From assembly GCA_013815575.1 (NCBI GenBank), contig JACDFX010000026.1, forward strand, positions 1 to 9,342: DNA of 9,342 bases, written 5' to 3'. Under the pieces are notes generated by a model. The model was not told the origin of the DNA. It saw only the letters and a program-made list of their open reading frames with translations, and searched no databases. The translations under genes were made by a program, and so were the position numbers. Shown here piece after piece: positions 1-6,309 of the stretch. How positions within the stretch are numbered: the first letter of the stretch is position 1; each line of letters begins with the position of its first letter. This DNA comes from Rubrobacter sp. (lineage in GTDB: Bacteria; Actinomycetota; Rubrobacteria; Rubrobacterales; Rubrobacteraceae).

Positions 1-1
1 C

Positions 2-238
2 ACCCCAGAGCACGCCTACAGGACCACCTTGTATCTCAACAACAAGTACTTCCTCGACGGCCGCGACCCCAACTCCTACGCCAACATCGCCTGGGTCTAC
101 GGCCAGCACGACCGCGGCTGGACAGAGCGCGAAGTCTACGGCAAGGTCCGCTACATGTCCTCGGGCGGCCTGGAGCGCAAGTCCAAACCCGACCAGTACG
201 TCGAGAAGGTCGAGAAGAGGATCCAGCCGGCCGGTTAG
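2..238 (+). CDS. Class II CPD photolyase, C-terminal fragment
   Basis: This is the last 78 codons of a DNA photolyase, the FAD enzyme that uses light to split cyclobutane pyrimidine dimers. The frame is open from base 2 and ends at TAG 236-238. The visible part carries the conserved class II C-terminus: LDGRDPNSYANIAWVYG, then HDRGWTEREVYGKVRYMSSGG, then LERKSKPDQYVEKVE. In the family this region lines the FAD and DNA-binding pocket. A TTG at 29 could be read as a start, but the coding sense continues upstream through PEHAYRTT, so the gene is simply cut by the window edge. It converges on the YihY-family gene. The family call rests on recalled motif similarity and is strong. The light-harvesting and N-terminal parts cannot be assessed. 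Confidence 0.88.
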   Translation, partial: TPEHAYRTTLYLNNKYFLDGRDPNSYANIAWVYGQHDRGWTEREVYGKVRYMSSGGLERKSKPDQYVEKVEKRIQPAG

Positions 239-258
239 GGACAGCTTCCGGCTCTGGG

Positions 259-338
259 GTAGCGATGGGCGATCCTGGCCTGTCGTCGCGCGACAGGGCT
301 GCCGCGTCCGGGGGCGGATCGGCAAGCGCCGTCGCTAC
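259..338. terminator. Nested inverted repeat at a convergent junction, possible bidirectional terminator
   Basis: Two nested dyads fill the junction between the photolyase stop (238) and the leftward gene that stops at 335. The inner one is a perfect 7-bp stem, CCTGTCG (279-285) with CGACAGG (291-297), and a 5-nt loop. The outer one pairs GTAGCGATGG (259-268) with CCGTCGCTAC (329-338), with one G-U wobble. The position suits termination from both sides. No T-tract follows on either strand, so a classical intrinsic terminator is not shown. The outer arm overlaps the last codons of the leftward gene. Confidence 0.4.
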
Positions 339-1291
339 GAGATGCCCGGTTGGGCTCCATCGTCTTCTTTGTGGACCAACTCGACGCCCTTCTTGTCTTC
401 GGCCCGGCGGGCGAGCACGGCGTTGATCTCGACTCCCACGAGCACCATGAGCCCCATGGCGTAGAGCCAGAGCATGAACACGATCACCGCCCCGAGCTGG
501 CCGTAGATCCGGTCGTAGTTGCCGAGCCTGGAGGCGTAAAAGCTCAGCGCGATGCTCGCGGCGAACATGAGGGCCGTTGCCGCGAACCCTCCCGGCGTGA
601 TCCACTTGAAGGGCACGCGGGCGTCGGGGGCCAGGTAGTAGAGGACGCTCAGGACGGCGGTCACGACCGCGAAGGCGACCGCCCAGCGCGCGACGCCCCA
701 GACGGGCAGAAGGGACCCCGACGGACCGCCGAGCCTCTCCACGAGGGTCTCCACCCCGAAGGCAGCGAGCGAGAGGGTCGCCATCAGGAGCGTGAAGCCC
801 AGGGCAAGCAGGATGGAGGTGCCGCGTAGCTTCCAGAACGGCCGCGTCTCCACGAGGCCGTAGGCCCGGTTGGCCGCCTTGGTGATGGCTATCGAGGCCG
901 CGGAGCCCATCCAGAGCGTCGTGACGACGCCGAAGACGAGCACCCCCGAGCCCGTGCCGCGCAAAGTCCGGTCCATGTAGGCCGCAAGAAGGTCGGCGGC
1001 CTCCCGGGGCAGGAAGCCCGCGGCCTCGCCGATCAGACGCTTCACCGCCGATTCCGGGTCGTCTAGGACGAGCCCCGCCAGCGCGACCAGGAAGATGAGG
1101 AAAGGGAAGAAGGAGAGCAGGAAAAAGTAGGTCAACTGCCCCGCGAGCCCCAGCAGGTCGTTCTCCCGCACCTTGAGCAACACCCGGGCCACAAAGCCAG
1201 GGCCGACGATGTCCCTCAGGTCCGAGAAGAAGCCCCTCGCGGCCGTCACGGTGTATCCGAATCTTCGCCACGGCTCGCCGCCACGACTCAT
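335..1291 (-). CDS. YihY/BrkB-family inner membrane protein
   Basis: A 318-residue polytopic membrane protein of the YihY/virulence factor BrkB family, once misnamed RNase BN; its molecular function is unsettled. Family hallmarks in order are AGQLTYFFLLSFFPFLIF (about 50-67, first membrane segment), NRAYGLVETRPFWKLRG (141-157), YYLAPDARVPFKWITPGG (218-235), then the pair of segments around YDRIYGQLGAVIVFMLWLY (259-277) and LVGVEINA (284-291). About six membrane segments are visible, and the charged tail is probably cytoplasmic. The frame stays open upstream to 1480, but that stretch is inside the DedA gene. ATG 1289-1291 gives the normal N-terminus, follows GGTGGAGGA and overlaps the DedA stop as ATGA, so the two are likely translationally coupled. 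The length is normal for the family. Confidence 0.9.
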   Translation of the reverse strand: MSRGGEPWRRFGYTVTAARGFFSDLRDIVGPGFVARVLLKVRENDLLGLAGQLTYFFLLSFFPFLIFLVALAGLVLDDPESAVKRLIGEAAGFLPREAADLLAAYMDRTLRGTGSGVLVFGVVTTLWMGSAASIAITKAANRAYGLVETRPFWKLRGTSILLALGFTLLMATLSLAAFGVETLVERLGGPSGSLLPVWGVARWAVAFAVVTAVLSVLYYLAPDARVPFKWITPGGFAATALMFAASIALSFYASRLGNYDRIYGQLGAVIVFMLWLYAMGLMVLVGVEINAVLARRAEDKKGVELVHKEDDGAQPGIS

Positions 1292-1914
1292 CTGTGCGTC
1301 CTCCACCGCCGCCAAAAGAACCACAGAATCCCCAGAACGAGGGCGGCCAGCACCGCGAACCCGACGAGGGAGGCGTACAGCTCCACTACCCTCCACCGTC
1401 TGCCGAGCGCCCACCCCAGGCCGACCAGCACCCCGGTCCACGAGATGCCCCCGATGACGGTGTAGCCCAGGAACCGCCACCGCACGGGCATGCGTTTCAG
1501 GCCCGCGGGCACCGAGATCAGGGCCCCCACGCCGGGGATGAGGTGGCCGATCAGAATGGCCTTCCCGCCGTGCCGCTCGAAGGCCGCGCTCGCCCTGTCC
1601 AGGTCTGAGCCGAACACGAGCTTGGTCCGCTCGGCGCGCCCGATCAGGCGCCGCAGGCGCGCCTCGCCGATCCGGAGCCCCAGCGCGTAGAAGATAAGCG
1701 CGGCGGCCACCCTCGCCGCCGCCCCCGTCAGCACCACCGCGACGAACGAGAGGCGTCCCTGCCCGACCAGAAACCCGAAGAGCGGCAAGGTAAGCTCCGT
1801 CGGGATCGGCAGGAACAGGCTTCCCGCCAGCACCAGCACGAACACGCCGACGTACCCGAAAGAGTGGACCACGTCAAAGACCCACGTCGCAAGCTCGGCG
1901 AGCAGACTACCCAT
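1288..1914 (-). CDS. DedA/VTT-family membrane protein with atypical core residues
   Basis: A 208-residue membrane protein of the DedA (SNARE-associated, VTT) family. These proteins are linked to lipid scrambling or carrier transport, membrane potential and drug tolerance. Visible motifs are LFLPIPTELTLPLFGFLVGQG (about 33-53, with the conserved acidic Glu40), GLRIGEARLRRLIGR (79-93) and HLIPGVGALISVPAGLKRMP (124-143), followed by two C-terminal membrane segments ending in an Arg-rich tail. The usual family pattern FxRxxPxxR is HLIPGVG here: both arginines that are functionally important in E. coli YqjA/YghB are replaced (His124, Gly130). The Asp of the GDxxxYxxGRxxG motif also appears to be Arg. 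ATG 1912-1914 has a weak upstream GGTGGG. The stop overlaps the YihY start. The family call is firm; function in this branch is uncertain. Confidence 0.85.
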   Translation of the reverse strand: MGSLLAELATWVFDVVHSFGYVGVFVLVLAGSLFLPIPTELTLPLFGFLVGQGRLSFVAVVLTGAAARVAAALIFYALGLRIGEARLRRLIGRAERTKLVFGSDLDRASAAFERHGGKAILIGHLIPGVGALISVPAGLKRMPVRWRFLGYTVIGGISWTGVLVGLGWALGRRWRVVELYASLVGFAVLAALVLGILWFFWRRWRTHR

Positions 1915-2096
1915 CGCGCTTTACCCACCAACTTCCCGCACAGGACACCCGTAGTATGGCCCATATGTCGCATGGCCGTGAACGACAACTGCTTGCGGCA
2001 CTTCTCCAGAGACCGGGTGGTCGGAAACTCGAAGGTTCGAGGGATGATATTCCCGCTTGAATCTGAGGGGCGCCCTGCCTTCGGTATTCGCGAAGA
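1915..2096 (-). promoter_or_regulatory. Intergenic region upstream of dedA-like gene, with a 14-bp dyad
   Basis: These 182 bp separate the fumarase beta stop from the DedA start. A near-perfect dyad, CTCGAA-GG-TTCGAG, sits at 2028-2041 and could be an operator or a short hairpin. I see no convincing -35/-10 pair and no terminator T-tract. The gap is long enough for a separate promoter for the DedA-YihY pair, but this is inferred from spacing only. Confidence 0.25.
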
Positions 2097-2660
2097 TTAC
2101 CGAACCCTACGCCACCGCTCCCGCCCCTCCCGGTACAGATCCCCGCCGTGAAGATCGTTGACGACGACCACGGGAAAGTCTTCCACGACGAGACGCCGTA
2201 TCGCCTCAGCCCCCAGGTCTTCGTAGGCGACGACCTCCGCCTCCTTCACCCTATCGGCCAGCAGCGCCGCCGTACCTTCGACCGCCCCGAAGTACACGCA
2301 GCCGTGCTCGCGCATGGATTGGAGGACCGCCTCCGAGCGGACGCCCTTGCCGACCATGCCCTTCAGGCCGCGTTCGATCAGGAGCGGCGAGTACGGGTCC
2401 ATCCTGGAGGCCGTGGTCGGACCCGCAGGGCCGAGCGCGTGACCGGGCCTGGCCGGGGCCGGGCCGGTGAAGTAGACGATTTGGCCCTCGGGGTCGAAGG
2501 GCAGGGACCCCCCGTTCTCGATGGCCTCCTTTATCCTGGCGTGGGCCGCGTCGCGGGCGGTAAAGAGGACGCCCGAGATCAGGACGACGTCGCCGGTCCG
2601 GAGGGACTCGTTGCCCTCGCCCGTCAGCGGGGTCTGGAGGCGGATGGGTTCTTTGCTCAT
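2097..2660 (-). CDS. Fumarate hydratase class I, beta subunit
   Basis: A 187-residue C-terminal-type subunit of class I (iron-sulfur) fumarate hydratase, which interconverts fumarate and L-malate in the TCA cycle with the alpha subunit encoded just upstream. Conserved blocks are GDVVLISGVLFTARDAAH (23-40), IVYFTGPAPARPG (61-73), GPAGPTTASRMDPYSP (77-92), GLKGMVGKG (98-106) and LGAEAIRRLVVEDFPVVVVND (149-169). The PTTxxRMD block lies in the substrate pocket in the family. The related L-tartrate dehydratase beta subunit has the same fold, so substrate rests on family resemblance. Its ATG (2658-2660) overlaps the alpha stop as ATGA, indicating coupled translation of a 1:1 complex. Length is normal for the split form. 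Confidence 0.9.
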   Translation of the reverse strand: MSKEPIRLQTPLTGEGNESLRTGDVVLISGVLFTARDAAHARIKEAIENGGSLPFDPEGQIVYFTGPAPARPGHALGPAGPTTASRMDPYSPLLIERGLKGMVGKGVRSEAVLQSMREHGCVYFGAVEGTAALLADRVKEAEVVAYEDLGAEAIRRLVVEDFPVVVVNDLHGGDLYREGRERWRRVR

Positions 2661-3499
2661 AGCTCGGAGAAGGCGGTGCGGTGGGAGTGGCAGTCGAGGT
2701 TGACGGCGACGGGGAAGGCGGCGATGTGGGTCGGGAAGCTCTCGACGTGTACCGCGAGCGCCGTCTGGGTGCCGCCGTAGCCGGCCGGGCCTATGCCCGT
2801 GGCGTTGATCCTGTCGAGCAACTCCCTCTCTAACTCCGCCAGATCCGGGTCCGGATTCGGCTCCCCGGAGGGGCGCGTGAGCGCCTTCTTGGCGAGCAGG
2901 GCCGCCTTCTCGAACGGGCCGCCCATGCCAACGCCGACGGTCAGCGGCGGGCTGGCGTTCGGGCCGGCCCGCTCTATGGTCTCGACGACGAAGTCTTTCA
3001 TGGCCTCGACGCCCTCGGCGGGGGTGAGCATCTTGAGCGCGCTCATGTTGTCGCAGCCGGCCCCCTTGACGAGCATGGTGAGCTTGAGACCTTTCCCCGC
3101 GACGGGCTCGTGGTAGACGACGGCTGGGGTGTTGTCGCCGGTGTTGGTCCGGTCTATGGGGCTCCGGACGATGGACTTCCTGAGGTAGCCTTCCTCGTAT
3201 CCCCGCCTGACGCCCTCGTCTATGGCCTCACCGAGCCCGCCGCCGGTAACCCGCGCTTCGCTCCCCATCTCGACGAAGAAGACCGCATAGCCCGTGTCCT
3301 GGCAGAAGGCGATGCACCTCTGTTTGGCGACATCGGCGTTCTGGAGGAGCCTCTCGATGACCTCGCGCCCGAGGGGGGACTCCTCCTCTTCGAGCGCGCG
3401 TCGCAGTGCCGTCAGGTGGCTCTCGGGCAACCGCGTGTTCGCCTCGATGCACAGGTCTCGCACCGCCTCTGTCACCCTGGTTGCTTCTATCTCGCGCAA
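2657..3499 (-). CDS. Fumarate hydratase class I, alpha subunit
   Basis: The N-terminal-type subunit of class I fumarate hydratase, which holds the [4Fe-4S] cluster. With a TTG start at 3497-3499 it is 280 residues, the usual size, and begins MREIEATRVTEAVRDLCIEA as relatives do. A purine-rich GGGGCGGAG lies 3 nt upstream of the TTG. The frame remains open a further 58 codons to 3673, but that extension (rich in Arg and Pro) does not look like the family. Probable cluster cysteines are Cys66 (FCQDTG), Cys149 (KGAGCDNMS) and Cys270 (NLDCHSHR). Other hallmarks are RSPIDRTNTGDNTPAVVY (112-129), VGVGMGGPFEKAALLAKKAL (188-207) and GIGPAGYGGTQTALAVHVE (235-253). L-tartrate dehydratase alpha is the main alternative. 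Confidence 0.9.
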   Translation of the reverse strand: MREIEATRVTEAVRDLCIEANTRLPESHLTALRRALEEEESPLGREVIERLLQNADVAKQRCIAFCQDTGYAVFFVEMGSEARVTGGGLGEAIDEGVRRGYEEGYLRKSIVRSPIDRTNTGDNTPAVVYHEPVAGKGLKLTMLVKGAGCDNMSALKMLTPAEGVEAMKDFVVETIERAGPNASPPLTVGVGMGGPFEKAALLAKKALTRPSGEPNPDPDLAELERELLDRINATGIGPAGYGGTQTALAVHVESFPTHIAAFPVAVNLDCHSHRTAFSEL

Positions 3500-3774
3500 G
3501 ATCTCCGCCCCGTTCTCTTTGGGATCGGGCCAAGGGTAGCACCGCGGGCGGTTTTTCTGAAGCGGGTTTGTCGGTCGGAGGACCGTAACGTTTCCCGTAA
3601 CGATCCGGGGACGGGCGGCTCGTATGCTGCGGATGTGAGACGTGCAAACGACAAACGGCGCGGGTTTCGGCAAAGGTAGCCTGTTTGGGGGATGCCCCGG
3701 GCGCCGCCGGGTGTGATCGTTTAGTGGACCGGGCTACGGAACGACCGTCGGGAGATCAAGGAAAGGGCTAGCGC
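3500..3774. promoter_or_regulatory. Divergent intergenic region between the fumarase genes and the membrane sensor gene
   Basis: These 275 bp hold the 5' regions of the leftward fumarase genes and the rightward sensor gene. The clearest element is the direct-repeat box at 3584-3602, annotated separately. Further right are two mutually exclusive short dyads, GGGG-gatg-CCCC (3687-3698) and CCCGG-N6-CCGGG (3696-3711), inside what would be a leader of about 140 nt if transcription starts near 3635. No clear promoter for the fumarase genes is visible; a TACCCT hexamer on the minus strand near 3538 is only suggestive. I see no small gene here. Confidence 0.4.
3584..3628 (+). promoter_or_regulatory. 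Direct-repeat operator (CGTAACG x2) with -10-like hexamer, copy 1
   Basis: CGTAACG occurs at 3584-3590 and again at 3596-3602, a direct repeat with a 12-bp period. TATGCT (3623-3628) lies exactly 20 nt after the box and fits TAnnnT. GGCTC (3617-3621) and GCGGA (3629-3633) flank the hexamer. The same arrangement recurs at 5077-5121 ahead of the SpoIIE-type gene. The 20-nt gap is too long for a consensus -35/-10 pair, so an activator-dependent promoter is the simplest reading. Tandem half-sites suit an OmpR-family response regulator, but the binder is unknown. Confidence 0.4.
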
Positions 3775-5118
3775 TTGGACCGGCAGCCGGAAGTACGGCC
3801 GCGGGGCGGGCGGCGTGGGTTGGCCGTCCGTGTCTCCCCCTGGCTGGCCTGGTTTATCTGTTTGCTGTGCGTGGCCCTGTCCGCGGGCAGCCTGCTGCTC
3901 GCCGCCCTCAACGGGCGCACGATGGGCGAGATCTTCGTCGGAGAGGCAATAGTAACGATCGCCTCTCTGACGGTGGCGTTCTCCGTCGTCGGGGCCCTCA
4001 TCGCCTCGCACCGCCCCGAGACCGCCCTGGGCTGGATCTTCTGCTCCGCCGCCCTCTTTCAGGGGTTCTCGAACTGCGGATACGAGTACGCAATCTACGC
4101 GCTCATCACGAAGCCCGGCTCTCTCCCGTTAGGAGCGGAAGCGGCCTGGCTCGGGCAGTGGATCTGGGCCCCCGGTCTCGGCCTGATCCTGGTGTTCCTA
4201 CCCCTACTCTTCCCGGACGGCCGGCTACTGTCACGCCGCTGGCGTCCGGTTGCCTGGCTCGGCGGCCTCTCCATCATCCTGATCTCCACGATGGGCGCGA
4301 TCCTCCTCTGGCCCGAAAGGGGTCCCGCACTGGTGCGGGACGAGGGCGCGGGGGAAGAAGGCACGTCCCACGTATTGTTCGTGGTGGTCGATCGCATCGC
4401 TTTCCCGATGATGCTGGTCGCCGGGCTGGGCGCCGTGATCTCGCTGTTCATACGTTTCCGCCGGGCTAGGGGTGACGAACGCCAGCAGATCAAGTGGTTC
4501 GCCTCCGCCTCAGCCCTGACGTTCGTCTTCATCTTCGTGTTCGAGGTGCTGGTCAACACCGAAGGCAGGCTGCTCGGGGTCGTCTTCGCTGTGCTGAGCC
4601 TGCCGCTCGTCTCTGCGGTACCTGTCGCCACCGGCATCGCCATCCTGCGCCATCGCCTCTACGACATAGACCTGCTCGTCAACCGCACGCTCGTCTACGG
4701 CTCGCTCACCGGGATGCTGGCCGCGCTCTATCTGGGCAGCGTGGTGCTGCTCCGAGGGCTCATCTTCGGCTTCACCGGCCGCCCTTCTCAGCTCGTCGTC
4801 GTCGCCTCCACCCTGGCGGTCGCGGCGCTCTTCGGCCCGCTGAGGCGGCGTATTCAGAGCGCCATAGACCGCCGCTTCTACCGCAGTAAGTACGACGCCG
4901 CCAAAACCCTCGCGGCCTTCGGCGCGAGGTTACGCGACGAAACGGATCTGGACGGCCTCTGCGACGATCTGGTCGACGTGGTGCGACGGTGCGGCCGGAG
5001 CACGCCTCACTGTGGCTGCAAGACACGAAGGACGAAGGGTGGGGCGGGACGCGAGAAAATTCCGGGCGGGGGATCTCGTAACGCTTTTCGTAACGGCGGG
5101 GAGACGGTCGGGCTCTAG
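3775..5118 (+). CDS. Polytopic membrane sensor ending in a partial GAF-like region, probably frameshifted near its 3' end
   Basis: As read, 447 residues from TTG 3775, chosen because AAGGAAAGG lies about 7 nt upstream and a hydrophobic segment follows at about residue 22. Nine to ten membrane segments are visible between 22 and 354. Motifs recalled from actinobacterial multi-TM sensors are SHRPETALGWIFC (78-90), LFPDGRLLSRRWRPVAWL (145-162), RFRRARGDERQQIKWFA (227-243) and RHRLYDIDLLVNRTLVYGS (292-310). A helical linker (RRRIQSAIDRRFYRSKYDAA, 357-376) leads to LRDETDLDGLCDDLVDVV, which resembles the first helix of a GAF domain. After Arg404 the protein turns to Arg/Gly/Cys-rich low-complexity sequence. 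Moving to the next frame at 4986 restores TVRPEHASLWLQDTKDEG and a stop at 5079-5081. No kinase or output domain is present, so it may signal through the adjacent phosphatase. The ligand is unknown. Confidence 0.75.
   Translation: MDRQPEVRPRGGRRGLAVRVSPWLAWFICLLCVALSAGSLLLAALNGRTMGEIFVGEAIVTIASLTVAFSVVGALIASHRPETALGWIFCSAALFQGFSNCGYEYAIYALITKPGSLPLGAEAAWLGQWIWAPGLGLILVFLPLLFPDGRLLSRRWRPVAWLGGLSIILISTMGAILLWPERGPALVRDEGAGEEGTSHVLFVVVDRIAFPMMLVAGLGAVISLFIRFRRARGDERQQIKWFASASALTFVFIFVFEVLVNTEGRLLGVVFAVLSLPLVSAVPVATGIAILRHRLYDIDLLVNRTLVYGSLTGMLAALYLGSVVLLRGLIFGFTGRPSQLVVVASTLAVAALFGPLRRRIQSAIDRRFYRSKYDAAKTLAAFGARLRDETDLDGLCDDLVDVVRRCGRSTPHCGCKTRRTKGGAGREKIPGGGSRNAFRNGGETVGL
4984..4986 (+). other. 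Likely frameshift site in the membrane sensor gene
   Basis: Up to CGA (4984-4986, Arg404) the frame reads LCDDLVDVVR, a good GAF-like helix. The family-like continuation TVRPEHASLWLQDTK lies in the frame beginning at ACG 4986-4988 and closes at TAA 5079-5081. Compared with an expected VVRETVRPEH, about four bases seem to be missing here, or one has been gained. A sequencing error, a true mutation, or programmed slippage would all look the same. No slippery heptamer is seen, which argues against slippage. Confidence 0.65.
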
Positions 5119-5121
5119 GAT
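5077..5121 (+). promoter_or_regulatory. Direct-repeat operator (CGTAACG x2) with -10-like hexamer, copy 2
   Basis: CGTAACG at 5077-5083 and 5089-5095 repeats with the same 12-bp period as the copy at 3584. TAGGAT (5116-5121) again starts 20 nt past the box, with GGCTC just before it and GCGGA just after. Transcription from here would begin near 5128 and give a short leader to ATG 5140. The first half-site contains the in-frame ancestral stop (TAA 5079-5081) of the sensor gene. This is a likely promoter for the SpoIIE-anti-sigma-STAS operon, based on repetition and position only. Confidence 0.45.
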
Positions 5122-5139
5122 GGCGGACAAGGAGGCAGG

Positions 5140-6309
5140 ATGACGACACAGACAAAACAAAAGACGGGGTTCTGGCAGGATCTGTTCAGGCGTGACGGGC
5201 GCGAGAAGCCGGAGGAGGCGCCCGCGGTCGCGGACGTACCGCAGCAGGTCGCGCCGGAGCTCGACATAGCACCGAACGACCCGATCCTGGCTTACCTGGC
5301 AGGCGTCTCCGGGGTGGTGGAGGTTGAGAAGCTCGACCTCGACTCCCCGGCGCTCGCGAAGATGAGAGAGGCCGACGTCAAGCTGCTGGTGCCGCTCGTG
5401 AGCCAGGGGGAGCTTATAGGGCTCCTCAACCTCGGCCCACGGCTCTCCCAACAGGAGTACTCGGCCGACGACCGCAAGCTCTTGAGCGACCTGGCCACCC
5501 AGACGGCCCCGGCCGTGAGGGTTGCCCAGCTCGTCCGCCAGCAGCAGCAGGAGGCCAAAGAGCGCGAGCGCATCGAGCAGGAGCTCAAGGTCGCCCGCCT
5601 GATCCAGCAGACCCTCCTGCCAAAGACCCTCCCCGAACTCCCCGGCTACGAGGTGGCGGCCTACTACCAGCCGGCCCGCGAGGTCGGCGGCGACTTCTAC
5701 GATTTCCTGAACCTGGACGACGGCCGCCTGGGCCTCGTCGTCGGCGACGTGACCGACAAGGGCGTCCCCGCGGCCCTCGTAATGGCGACGACCCGCACGA
5801 TGCTCCGCGCCGCAGCCCAGCGCCTGCTCTCCCCCGGGGAGGTCCTGCAGCGCGTAAACGACGTGCTGGTCCAGGACATACCGCCCAACATGTTCGTCAC
5901 CTGCCTGTACGCGATCCTGGACTCCCAGAGCGGACGCCTCTTCTACGCCAACGCCGGCCACGACCTGCCATACAGGCGGCGGGCCGGGCGCCAGGGCGGG
6001 GCCGACGAGCTAAGGGCGAGGGGGATGCCGCTCGGCCTGATGCCGGGGATGGGCTACGAGGAGAAGGAGATGTTCCTGAACAGGGGCGAGAGCGTCCTGT
6101 TCTACAGCGACGGGCTCGTCGAGGCCCACGACCCACGGCGCGAGATGTTCGGCTTCCCGCGGCTGCAGGGGCTCGTGGGGGCCCACCGCACGGGCGGCTC
6201 CTCCCTCATAAGCTTCCTCCTCGCGGAGCTCGCGCGCTTCACCGGGGAGGGCTGGGAGCAGGAGGACGACATCACGCTGGTAACCCTGGACAGACTGGAG
6301 GAGTCGTGA
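5140..6309 (+). CDS. SpoIIE/RsbU-type PP2C serine phosphatase with N-terminal partial GAF domain
   Basis: A 389-residue phosphatase of the PPM/SpoIIE type, expected to dephosphorylate the phospho-serine of STAS antagonists. ATG 5140 follows AAGGAGG (5129-5135). Residues 1-40 are charged and probably disordered. Residues about 41-131 resemble the later part of a GAF domain (VPLVSQGELIGLLNLGPR at 84-101, closing helix DRKLLSDLATQTAPAVRVAQ at 111-130). A coiled-coil-like linker follows (QQQQEAKERERIEQELKVAR, 134-153). The catalytic domain runs from about 170 to 386: EVGGDFYDF (181-189) and GDVTDKG (202-208) carry metal-binding Asp residues, then NAGHD (271-275), YSDGLVEA (322-329) and EDDITLV (375-381). 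All key acidic residues are present, so it should be active. It has no membrane segment. The start of a GAF domain is missing here but seems to lie at the end of the preceding gene. The stop overlaps the next start. Confidence 0.9.
   Translation: MTTQTKQKTGFWQDLFRRDGREKPEEAPAVADVPQQVAPELDIAPNDPILAYLAGVSGVVEVEKLDLDSPALAKMREADVKLLVPLVSQGELIGLLNLGPRLSQQEYSADDRKLLSDLATQTAPAVRVAQLVRQQQQEAKERERIEQELKVARLIQQTLLPKTLPELPGYEVAAYYQPAREVGGDFYDFLNLDDGRLGLVVGDVTDKGVPAALVMATTRTMLRAAAQRLLSPGEVLQRVNDVLVQDIPPNMFVTCLYAILDSQSGRLFYANAGHDLPYRRRAGRQGGADELRARGMPLGLMPGMGYEEKEMFLNRGESVLFYSDGLVEAHDPRREMFGFPRLQGLVGAHRTGGSSLISFLLAELARFTGEGWEQEDDITLVTLDRLEES

Noticed and set aside
29..31. TTG at 29 as the start of a small 69-residue gene.
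   Set aside because: The photolyase C-terminal frame is open through the window edge, and the motif content is that of the end of a larger protein.
36..1271. Long minus-strand open frame of 411 codons overlapping the YihY-family gene.
   Set aside because: Its translation is Arg/Gly/Pro-rich with no domain sense, typical of an off-frame reading of high-GC DNA, and the YihY frame explains the region.
1292..1480. N-terminal extension of the YihY-family protein by 63 residues.
   Set aside because: The extension lies inside the DedA coding sequence in another frame and lacks family similarity; ATG 1291 has a good ribosome site and normal family start.
1990..2060. tRNA-like GGTTCGA near 2034-2040.
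   Set aside because: The flanking bases do not form a T-stem or an acceptor stem; the palindrome explains the motif.
3500..3673. 58-residue N-terminal extension of fumarase alpha.
   Set aside because: The extra sequence is unlike the family, and the TTG at 3499 gives the expected MREI start and length.
3682..3735. SigB/SigF-type promoter (GTTT...GGGTAT) ahead of the sensor gene.
   Set aside because: GTTT and GGG-containing pieces occur, but the spacing (about 8 or 22 nt) does not fit the expected 14-16.
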